Shown here: positions 26,969-35,036 of the stretch, in pieces
Layout of the letters: every line of letters starts with the position of its first letter
Numbering within the stretch: position 1 is the stretch's first letter
Origin: an uncultured Puniceicoccaceae bacterium
Lineage (GTDB): Bacteria > Verrucomicrobiota > Verrucomicrobiia > Opitutales > Coraliomargaritaceae
Assembly: GCA_913044165.1 (NCBI GenBank)
Contig: CAJWMY010000007.1
Coordinates: 1-44,904, forward strand
Reading direction: 5' to 3'
DNA: 44,904 nucleotides
The notes under the pieces: generated by a model
The model's input: the letters and a program-made list of their open reading frames with translations, nothing else
The model's database searches: none
What the model was told of the DNA's origin: nothing
Made by a program: the position numbers and the translations under genes

Positions 26969-29305
26969 TTAATCATCTATTTCTACTTTATAAAACCTAT
27001 TTGATAAAAGGGAATTTTCATTCCAAATATTAACCGTACTTTGAGCTCCTTGGATATTCTCATCTATTACCTGCCAATTAGTAACCTCTTGTAATTGATC
27101 AGTAGCTAGAATCCTATAAGTTTTATTACTACTTCCTAACCAAACTAATGAATTATCTGAAGCAGACCTATCCAACTGATATATTTTAAATATGGAAAAA
27201 TTTTGGTTAGGGTCTGTCCCGCTTCTATATTCATCTAAGTTAGTTGCACCATCTGAATCATAATCTTGATTTTGATTACTTGATAAATTTCCAAAATTCT
27301 CCAGCTCCCAATCATCCGCTAGACCATCCGCATCTGAATCATCAGCATTTAAAGTATTTTCTACACTTATCGTCACTTCTGATGTTAAAGATGACTGAGA
27401 ACCATCACTATAAGTATTTAATCCGATAGCAGAAACAACAACACTACCTAAGTCTAAATCATAAAGCACAGCGGAAAAAGGAGCTACTCCATCTGTTTTT
27501 ATAAGCTCCCCATTAGCATAAAAACTAGTAGATGTAATATTAGAAGCTGAGTTTCCTTCTGCCAAAATAGATACAGATTGAAGAGGATTATATATTTCGC
27601 CGCTAGTTGGATTTATTAGATTCAATAGAGGGTTCCTTGGCGGGGGCGGGGGAAGTGGAATAGAACCAATTGCCATTTGATAACGAGTGTACATTTCATC
27701 TTGTAAATCACTACTCACAGAGTTGTATATATTATACCAACCATGGGGATCATTAATATGATCATATAACTCTCTTGTACCATCTCTATAATATATAAAT
27801 CTATATTGCTCAGTTCTTATACTCCAATGAGCCGTATTAGGCAAAGCCCTCTGATTTCTTGAAACTGAAGCTGTTGAACCTATGCCAGAAGCAGAAAAAT
27901 CAACACCTGCCCAATAACCATTTATAGGATCTTCCAATAAGTCTTTGATAGAGTTTCCATCCAAAACATGGGGTTCATTAATTTGAGCTATGTCAATACA
28001 AGTAGCATATATATCTACTAAAGATATTGGCTTTGTGCAAACTTCTCCCGCAGACACTCCCGGACCAGAAACTACAAAAGGCACTTTACAGCTTTCTTCC
28101 CAAGGACTCATTTTAAAGATATACTCTTTTTCACCTAAGTGATACCCATGATCGCTAGTAAATATAACATAAGTATTATCTCTAATATTTGGATCTGTAC
28201 TATCTTCTATAGCATCAAGCACTTTGCCTACTTGCTCATCAACAAACGCTACGCATGCTAAATAAGCTTGTGTCCATTCCTTAAGACACCTTTCAGGATC
28301 AGAATATTCGTCTAAACCCATATTTTTATATGTATTATACTTATACCATCCGGAAGATTGAGCGAGATCTTTATCACTACTATTAACAGGGCCATAGATA
28401 TCGCTATAGTCATTATTTATCATTGGTGCCAATTCGACGTCATTAAGATCTGGAACATAGGGTGATTCAAAAAACTTCTCTGGAGCGTAATACGGAGAAT
28501 GTGGCCTAACAAAGCCAATTGTTAATAAAAATGGCTTATTCTCGTTATATGAATTAATGAAATTTACAGCTTGAGCTGCACATATTTCATCAGGTACAAG
28601 ATCCCCTGTATTCCATGTTGTGAAACTAGCACTATTAGATCCTCCCGTTTGGTTTGTCCATTTTCCACCATAGGAGCCTAAATCCCTATACGCACCAAAT
28701 CCAGAATACGGAGGGCCAGCTCGGTTTTTATAAGATTGAGGCCACCAATGCGGATCTACTCCGTTATGAACTGGATTAGAAAAATCATTTGGATAAGGTC
28801 CAAAACCTCCGGGTTTATTATTATAAGTCCCATATTTTCCTTGATTTTCAAAACCTACAGTGCCGTCGGTATTCCTCATTATTGTCGAATAATTTCCTTC
28901 ATGACCATTATGATGAATTTTTCCTGTTGCGTAACTATAGTATCCTTGGTCAATAAATGTTTCAAAAAGAGTATCTTTGGAACTTAAAACTACATTATTT
29001 CGCCACTGATTGCTTTGTTGGTCTTTCCCATACATCCCAGAAGTGAGGGGCAAAATCCCGCTCCACATACTGGCTCTCGAAGGACCACATATCGGTGCAT
29101 TGGATGCTGCATTAGTAAATTTAACACCGGCTTCGGCAATACGATTTATATTCGGAGTGTAGGCCTGGGAATGCCCCCCAAAACCTTCGATCGTATCATT
29201 TAAATCATCGCATACAATAATGACAATATTTGGCCCAGTATTAGCACCCAAAAAATTTACGAGAATTGGTACAAATAGTATAATAATGAAAAGTATCTTA
29301 TTCAT
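26969..29305 (-). CDS. Secreted S1 sulfatase (iduronate-2-sulfatase-like) with Ig and C-terminal modules
   Basis: This 778-residue protein has a signal peptide (about 1-21), a sulfatase catalytic domain (about 24-545) with IVIIVCDDLND, formylglycine motif C-G-P-S-R (Cys73) and TSDHGYHLGEK, a proline-rich linker (PPPPPP), an Ig-like domain (about 560-650), a thrombospondin-3-like segment (DSDADGLADDWE) and a C-terminal module (to 778, ending RFYKVEIDD). The C-terminal 120 residues are about half identical to those of the GH10 xylanase at 13867-16809. The catalytic domain resembles iduronate-2-sulfatase-like subfamily S1_7. The next gene upstream (29334-30938) is a close paralogue that lacks the extra domains. 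Sulfate removal from xylan chains is inferred from context. Confidence 0.94.
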   Translation of the reverse strand: MNKILFIIILFVPILVNFLGANTGPNIVIIVCDDLNDTIEGFGGHSQAYTPNINRIAEAGVKFTNAASNAPICGPSRASMWSGILPLTSGMYGKDQQSNQWRNNVVLSSKDTLFETFIDQGYYSYATGKIHHNGHEGNYSTIMRNTDGTVGFENQGKYGTYNNKPGGFGPYPNDFSNPVHNGVDPHWWPQSYKNRAGPPYSGFGAYRDLGSYGGKWTNQTGGSNSASFTTWNTGDLVPDEICAAQAVNFINSYNENKPFLLTIGFVRPHSPYYAPEKFFESPYVPDLNDVELAPMINNDYSDIYGPVNSSDKDLAQSSGWYKYNTYKNMGLDEYSDPERCLKEWTQAYLACVAFVDEQVGKVLDAIEDSTDPNIRDNTYVIFTSDHGYHLGEKEYIFKMSPWEESCKVPFVVSGPGVSAGEVCTKPISLVDIYATCIDIAQINEPHVLDGNSIKDLLEDPINGYWAGVDFSASGIGSTASVSRNQRALPNTAHWSIRTEQYRFIYYRDGTRELYDHINDPHGWYNIYNSVSSDLQDEMYTRYQMAIGSIPLPPPPPRNPLLNLINPTSGEIYNPLQSVSILAEGNSASNITSTSFYANGELIKTDGVAPFSAVLYDLDLGSVVVSAIGLNTYSDGSQSSLTSEVTISVENTLNADDSDADGLADDWELENFGNLSSNQNQDYDSDGATNLDEYRSGTDPNQNFSIFKIYQLDRSASDNSLVWLGSSNKTYRILATDQLQEVTNWQVIDENIQGAQSTVNIWNENSLLSNRFYKVEIDD

Positions 29306-29333
29306 AAAAAAGGGGGTATTATTAATTTATATA

Positions 29334-30938
29334 CTATTTCAAAAGTTTTTCAAGAGAAGTTTTAAGCTCCTTACGCATAGAAAATATAACACTTTTATAG
29401 CTACTTTCATTTATTAGATTATTCCATTCGTTAGGGTCAACAGTATGGTCATAAAGCTCCTCTTCACCATTATTACATAAAATATACCTGTATGATTTAG
29501 AGCGAAGACTTAAATGTTGGTCTTTATAGCTTGCAGGAATATTTAATTCTACTTTTTTTCTACTACCTATAACAGATAAGGATGAATTTGGTCCTGCCCA
29601 TTTACCCTCATCAGAGTCTTCTAATAAACTACGTAAAGAATATCCATCTAAGTTGTGACTAGGTTTAACCGAGGCATAGTCTAAGCAAGTTGGGAACAGA
29701 TCGACTAAAGAAATAGGGTTATCACAAATCTTACCAGGATTTACATTGGGGCCAACAACAACAAAAGGTATACGTACACTTTCCTCCCAAGGGGTTAACT
29801 TAAATATATAATCTTTCTCGCCCATGTGATAACCATGATCGCTTGTAAATATTATTAAGGTATTGTTAGAATCTTCGCGTTTTTCTATCGCATCTAAAAC
29901 CTTACCTACTTGGGCATCAACAAATGCAACACAAGCAAGATAAGCTTGAGTCCACTCTTTAAGCATATCCTTTTCTCCTTTAGACATATTTATATACCTT
30001 TGGTATTTGCTAAATCCCCAAGGCTGCGCCAAGTCTTTATTGTTAAATAAAATTTTAGCACAATCATCTAGATCATTGCTAAGATTTGGCGCTAATTCGA
30101 TTTCATCTATCGGAAACATGTCGAAAAATTCTTTAGGGGCATACCAAGGTGAGTGAGGTCTAGAGAATCCAATCGTCAAGAAATATGGCTTGTCAAATTT
30201 CATAGCTAAAAATTCTTCAGCCTCCTTTGCATGAATTTCATCAGGCATTAAATCCCTATTGTGTCCCTCACGATATTCCCATGTGTCCCCATAATAAGCC
30301 ATTGTCCATTTCCAATTTTCCCCATATCCTTTAACATCTTGGACCGGGCCAAATCCATCATATGGTCGACTACCCATTTGCCTTTTTTCTTCTGACCACC
30401 AAGGTGGCAAAACACCCTGCCTTTTAGTTTTAACATCTGATTCACCATTATTTGGATAAGGTCCAAAATTTGGTCTAGATCCATAGCCAATATCACCATT
30501 TTTGTTTACATAAATTGAATCTTTTTCATGGCCATTATGAAAAATCTTACCAGTGGCAAAACTCTGATATCCACCATCTATTAATGTTTCAAAGAGGGTT
30601 TTCTTACCTTTAATATTCTTATTGTTATGCCAACGATTCCTTTGCTGATCCCCCCCATACATTCCTGTATTCACAGGATGTATTCCTGTCCAGAGACTTG
30701 CCCTAGAAGGTCCGCAAATCGGGCTGTTAGATGCTGCATTCGTAAATCTAATACCAGACTCAATTAATCGATTTATATTAGGGGTAATTGCCTGAGGATG
30801 ACCTCCCATACCCTCTATGGAATCATTTAAATCATCACAAACAATGACAACTATATTGGGCCTTTGACCTGAGAAAAGATATCCTATCCCCAAAAGGAGG
30901 AATACAAGTATAAGCGTGAAAATTTTATTTATATGCAT
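29334..30938 (-). CDS. Secreted S1 sulfatase (iduronate-2-sulfatase-like), paralogue of the next gene
   Basis: This 534-residue sulfatase has a signal peptide (about 1-25), IVVIVCDDLND, formylglycine motif C-G-P-S-R with Cys75, and TSDHGYHMGEK. It aligns with the 778-residue sulfatase through the whole catalytic domain (shared blocks include ATGKIFHNGHE/ATGKIHHNGHE, LKEWTQAYLACVAFVD and FTSDHGYH) but stops at the end of that domain. The pair looks like a tandem duplication followed by gain or loss of C-terminal modules. It is separated from the next gene by 28 bases and from the preceding GH10 gene by 3 bases, within one operon. Probable subfamily S1_7. Confidence 0.94.
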   Translation of the reverse strand: MHINKIFTLILVFLLLGIGYLFSGQRPNIVVIVCDDLNDSIEGMGGHPQAITPNINRLIESGIRFTNAASNSPICGPSRASLWTGIHPVNTGMYGGDQQRNRWHNNKNIKGKKTLFETLIDGGYQSFATGKIFHNGHEKDSIYVNKNGDIGYGSRPNFGPYPNNGESDVKTKRQGVLPPWWSEEKRQMGSRPYDGFGPVQDVKGYGENWKWTMAYYGDTWEYREGHNRDLMPDEIHAKEAEEFLAMKFDKPYFLTIGFSRPHSPWYAPKEFFDMFPIDEIELAPNLSNDLDDCAKILFNNKDLAQPWGFSKYQRYINMSKGEKDMLKEWTQAYLACVAFVDAQVGKVLDAIEKREDSNNTLIIFTSDHGYHMGEKDYIFKLTPWEESVRIPFVVVGPNVNPGKICDNPISLVDLFPTCLDYASVKPSHNLDGYSLRSLLEDSDEGKWAGPNSSLSVIGSRKKVELNIPASYKDQHLSLRSKSYRYILCNNGEEELYDHTVDPNEWNNLINESSYKSVIFSMRKELKTSLEKLLK

Positions 30939-30941
30939 AAT

Positions 30942-32099
30942 TTATTCTACTAATTTTCTAAGTGCGTAATACGCAGGCTTTGGTTTATATTTTCTATCAA
31001 AAAGTGCGGGATAAACAGTTCTGCCCTCTACAGGCCAATTCCTAAGCCATGAATGATGATCTACCAATCCCCAAAAACTTACTCGCTCAATTACATCACT
31101 GTTTTTTATAAATATTTTAAACAAAGAGCTATATTTTTTTGCCTGCTTTTTTAGAACGGATTTTGGAATTCCGTCTGTATAAGGATCTAATTCCTTCATT
31201 CTTTTAATATTTAAATTAATATCAGCTCCCATTTCTGAATCCTTGGGGTGAGGTAAAACTCGGATATCTAATTCCGTGACACTAATTTTTACATCTGCAT
31301 CAGATAGAATATCAATTGCTGATTGGAGATCACTTTTAGTTGGCCACTCTAAATGCCAATGCCCTTGCATTCCAACTCCGTGAATAGGTATTCCCTTCCC
31401 CTTTAAACCTTTGACCATTTTTGCTACAAATCTAGTCTTAACTAAATCGGTCATACTATAATCATTATATAAAAGTAATGCTTCAGGATCTGCTTCATGG
31501 GCAAACCTATATGCTAATTCAATATAATCTTCTCCAATAATTTCATACCAAGGGGATTCCCTCAGATGTGCTACTTGCTTCCCGCCGACTTTTTTTAAAT
31601 TAACGGCTTCATTCACAACATCCCAATATTTGATCCTTCCTTTATATCGCTCCATTATTGTAAAAATATGATCTCGCATTCTATCGATAAGCTCTTCACG
31701 GCTTACTCTTTCTCCTCTGGAATCAACAAATATCCAATTAGGAACCTGATGGTGCCATACCAAAGCATGTCCAACAACTTCCATATTCGCAGCTTCTGCT
31801 AGGTTTACTAAAGCATCTGAAGCACTAAAATTATACTCACCTTTTTTAGGCTGCATATATGCCATTTTCATACTATTTTCAGCCGTTAAGCAATTGAACT
31901 CTGAAACTAAAAGCTCTAGCTCATTTCTGTCTTTCCTAAAAGTCTCTCCTCTCTCCATTCCACCAGAAAGAATATTACCGATTAAAAAATGATCCTCATA
32001 AAGCTCATTCAATGGAATATAATTATCATCTTCTGCAGGCAAGGATTGCGCCCAACTTATCAAGGAAAGAACCACTAATAATCGAATTATTATATACAT
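30942..32099 (-). CDS. Secreted single-domain GH10 endo-1,4-beta-xylanase
   Basis: This 385-residue protein consists of a signal peptide (about 1-22, ending SLPA) and a GH10 barrel only. The acid/base is Glu164 in WDVVNEA and the nucleophile is Glu276 in VTELDIR. Other family landmarks are TAENSMKMAYMQP, GHALVWHHQ and VSFWGLVDHHSW. It is the most canonical of the three GH10 enzymes in the window and is likely a periplasmic or outer-membrane-associated endoxylanase; a lipobox is not evident. It is embedded in the sulfatase operon with 3-base gaps on both sides, so xylan cleavage and sulfate removal are transcriptionally tied. Confidence 0.96.
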   Translation of the reverse strand: MYIIIRLLVVLSLISWAQSLPAEDDNYIPLNELYEDHFLIGNILSGGMERGETFRKDRNELELLVSEFNCLTAENSMKMAYMQPKKGEYNFSASDALVNLAEAANMEVVGHALVWHHQVPNWIFVDSRGERVSREELIDRMRDHIFTIMERYKGRIKYWDVVNEAVNLKKVGGKQVAHLRESPWYEIIGEDYIELAYRFAHEADPEALLLYNDYSMTDLVKTRFVAKMVKGLKGKGIPIHGVGMQGHWHLEWPTKSDLQSAIDILSDADVKISVTELDIRVLPHPKDSEMGADINLNIKRMKELDPYTDGIPKSVLKKQAKKYSSLFKIFIKNSDVIERVSFWGLVDHHSWLRNWPVEGRTVYPALFDRKYKPKPAYYALRKLVE

Positions 32100-32102
32100 A
32101 GC

Positions 32103-33572
32103 TTATTTAATTTTTTGGGGACCTAATTTTTCAAATTTTTTCAAATAATGCTTATAGGGCATAGAATCATAACGAAGTACTTCTTCTTTAATAAGAGAAA
32201 CTCCTATATCAGGCCATGGATTTCTATCTAGAGCCTTCAAGAGAAAAGCTTTTGCTTCTTTAACTTCAGAATCAGAAAAATCTGTAACTAAGGTGTAATC
32301 TTTTTTTGATGTCGACCCATTGCATTTATAAAGGCGCCCGTCTTTTTCGCCATAAATTGGATCAACGGCTTCAAGAAGCCAATCATCACTTCTAGCCATT
32401 CTAGCAGTAGCTATGTAACTTATAATAGAGTCCCTGTAATAAGGAACTTTACCCTCTAGTAGAGGTCGCATACTAACTCCATCGATTTTGTAGCCTTCAG
32501 GTAATATTGTATTTGAATAGTCCATAATCGTAGGGAAAATATCTGCGAATTCCATCAAAGCATCTGTTCCACCAATAGGTTTTATTCTTCCTGGACAATT
32601 AACTATAAAAGGAACCTTGGGACCCTCTTCTGTAGCGTGCATCTTTGAAGCCCCTGATGTACCATTATCTGAAGCAAAAATTAAAATTGTATTATCTCTT
32701 AACCCATTGGATTGAAGAGCTTCAACAACTCTACCAACCAATTTATCGACATAAATATTTAAATCTTTAAGATTGCCGCCCTTGTTAAGTCCGATTTCAC
32801 CCTTTCGGGGAATTGTTGGTAAACCACCACCTGCTATATCATGAACCAAATTCATGGGGAAATAAGCAAGGAATGGAACATCTTTATGCCTCTGAATAAA
32901 ATCAACTAGGTAATCTGTATATAAGTCTGGCGCAAAATCAAAATCGTCAGTATCTAGTAATTTACCATTATTTGTTATTGCTGGATGCCAAAATCTCGAA
33001 GGTACGGGCAATGAACCTGGAAATTTCCATTTACCTTCAAACTTGCCATCAAAAGCTACATCTTTGGGAAGTTTCCTATTTTCGTTTATGTGTAAAAAAT
33101 ATTCATCAAACCCCACATAAAGTGAATCGGCTAAATGGTAACCAAGGGCCATTTGTTTACCGACTATAGCAGTTCTATATCCATTTTCTCTCAATAAACG
33201 AGCAAATGTGTAATGACCTTCTGCCCAACTCCAACGAGAATGATTTTTTAAGGTATTTCCAAGTGCCTCCGAAGGAATTCGGAGATCATTATGCCATACT
33301 CCTGTCTTACTTGGATATCTGCCCGTAACTAATAGAGCCCTAGTTGGTGAGCACATAGGTGTAGCCCACGCCATATTAAAAAAAACACCATTTTTAGCTA
33401 ATTGATCTATATTAGGAGTTGGATATTTAGTATTTCCATAACAACCAAATTCGGATGGGCTAATATCATCCACCATTATTATTAAAAAGTTTGGCCTCTT
33501 GTTAACTTCTTCGGATAGGATCGATAAGACTGAACTAAAAAAGGCGGCTAAAAATAAAATTAAATTTTTCAT
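32103..33572 (-). CDS. Secreted S1 sulfatase (CSPTR type)
   Basis: This 489-residue sulfatase has a signal peptide (about 1-20), the start RPNFLIIMVDD, formylglycine motif C-S-P-T-R with Cys74, and a late metal motif ASDNGTSG, where Asn replaces the usual His of the DHG motif. This is the arylsulfatase A-like variant (DNG). It differs clearly from the other four sulfatases, so it probably attacks another sulfate position or linkage (inference). Its exact S1 subfamily is not assigned. It lies in the seven-gene run with gaps of 3 and 6 bases to its GH10 neighbours. Confidence 0.93.
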   Translation of the reverse strand: MKNLILFLAAFFSSVLSILSEEVNKRPNFLIIMVDDISPSEFGCYGNTKYPTPNIDQLAKNGVFFNMAWATPMCSPTRALLVTGRYPSKTGVWHNDLRIPSEALGNTLKNHSRWSWAEGHYTFARLLRENGYRTAIVGKQMALGYHLADSLYVGFDEYFLHINENRKLPKDVAFDGKFEGKWKFPGSLPVPSRFWHPAITNNGKLLDTDDFDFAPDLYTDYLVDFIQRHKDVPFLAYFPMNLVHDIAGGGLPTIPRKGEIGLNKGGNLKDLNIYVDKLVGRVVEALQSNGLRDNTILIFASDNGTSGASKMHATEEGPKVPFIVNCPGRIKPIGGTDALMEFADIFPTIMDYSNTILPEGYKIDGVSMRPLLEGKVPYYRDSIISYIATARMARSDDWLLEAVDPIYGEKDGRLYKCNGSTSKKDYTLVTDFSDSEVKEAKAFLLKALDRNPWPDIGVSLIKEEVLRYDSMPYKHYLKKFEKLGPQKIK

Positions 33573-33578
33573 AACTTA

Positions 33579-35027
33579 CTACATTTCATTTAACATTAAT
33601 TTATAAGAATTATTTTTATTCTTTGATAAGGAAAAATTTCCATTGTAGGATTTACCATTGGCATTAAGAGATATTTCATAATCTCCAAAAAAGCCCCTAA
33701 ATTCTATTTTATTCGAACTATCTAAAACCCCCGAAAAATTCGTTTTCCAATCATGGTTTATAAGTTGATCCAATACATGGTATACCGGCTTAGGGTTTCC
33801 TTCTTCATCTAGCAACCCGCAAGGCATTCCTCGCCATGGATCTAAATCACTCATAGTCCACCAGGTAATTACCTCAACATTTGGATGACTAAATGCTAAT
33901 GTATAGAAATCTTTAGTTAAATGAGCCTGAAATAATTCTTCCTTCTCTAAGCTATCAAGTGTGGGAATTTTAAGCCCATTGTTAACTGCATAATCCCATT
34001 TATCATTTTGTACTTTCAAACCTTTCCAATCCTCATATTTACCGCAGCTTAAAATACTAATTTCTGATAAATGTATTGGTTTACCATAATCAGTATATGT
34101 CTCTAACATTTTCCACAACGTTTCTTCGGAAAAACTTTGAGTAACATTATGCATATGGGTTTGAAGACCAATTGCCTCAAATGCTATATTATTATCTAAA
34201 CAATACTTAATTTGTTGATGATAATATTTATCAGTATGATCATAATGATTTAGTACAAAAAATCCATTCGGAAGCAAAGGCCGTGCAATACCCATGACTT
34301 CTTGAATAACAAAACCAGGACCACTAACAAATTCGCCATCCTTAATAACATTGCCTAAGTATTTTTGCCACCTTCTCATTCCAAGATTCTCATTTTCCCA
34401 TCTAATTCCCGGAACCTCGTTATAAGTATCCCAATGATCTATCTCAGGAAATTCCGTTATAAGTAACTTAATATGTTTACGTATGTCCTTATCAATTTTC
34501 TTAACATCCCGGGTTTCATTACTGATCCAATTTGGCAAAACCTGATGCCATGCTAGAGGATGACCCTTCAGGGTCATATTTTCAGATAAAGCCCAATTAA
34601 GAATATCTCTTGAGAGGGGCGCTTCCTCATAATTCCATTTTCCTCTAGCCTTCTCGTGGCTTGCCCAGTAAAAGTTTACCGTCGCGTAATTAAATAGATT
34701 TGAAAAATAATTCTTAAAATCTCCGAACCAATCCCTGCTCGGAACAGACCAATCTGTTGAAAGCGAGCCACCGAAATAAAATTCATGATTGATCTGTTTA
34801 ATTTCGACTGATTGGCTAGGCTTTAATTCGGTTCCATCTTCTAAAATAACCTCTATTGAAATATTACCTTTACGAAATTCTTCTATCCTATCATCAGCCC
34901 CGGAGAGCTTCCAAGGTATATGCTTCTCATATATCAAAGGATAATTACCATCAATAATTTCTTCCCCAAAAAGAAAAAATGAAAAAAAATAGAAACAGAA
35001 AAATTTAATTCCTTTAGATAGCATCAA
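33579..35027 (-). CDS. Divergent secreted GH10 family enzyme
   Basis: This 482-residue protein has an N-terminal signal (about 1-21), a beta-rich N-terminal region (KGNISIEVILEDG to QINHEFYFGGSL, about 50-95), a GH10 barrel with acid/base Glu204 in WDTYNEVPG and nucleophile Glu322 in IHLSEISI, and a short beta C-terminal extension (about 425-482) resembling the small sandwich after the barrel of the 980-residue xylanase. The nucleophile context SEI rather than TEL/TEF and the N-terminal sandwich mark it as a divergent GH10 branch. It may prefer a modified (sulfated) or mixed-linkage xylan; this is inference. It lies between two sulfatase genes with gaps of 6 and 9 bases. Confidence 0.9.
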   Translation of the reverse strand: MMLSKGIKFFCFYFFSFFLFGEEIIDGNYPLIYEKHIPWKLSGADDRIEEFRKGNISIEVILEDGTELKPSQSVEIKQINHEFYFGGSLSTDWSVPSRDWFGDFKNYFSNLFNYATVNFYWASHEKARGKWNYEEAPLSRDILNWALSENMTLKGHPLAWHQVLPNWISNETRDVKKIDKDIRKHIKLLITEFPEIDHWDTYNEVPGIRWENENLGMRRWQKYLGNVIKDGEFVSGPGFVIQEVMGIARPLLPNGFFVLNHYDHTDKYYHQQIKYCLDNNIAFEAIGLQTHMHNVTQSFSEETLWKMLETYTDYGKPIHLSEISILSCGKYEDWKGLKVQNDKWDYAVNNGLKIPTLDSLEKEELFQAHLTKDFYTLAFSHPNVEVITWWTMSDLDPWRGMPCGLLDEEGNPKPVYHVLDQLINHDWKTNFSGVLDSSNKIEFRGFFGDYEISLNANGKSYNGNFSLSKNKNNSYKLMLNEM

Positions 35028-35036
35028 TCTAATAAA

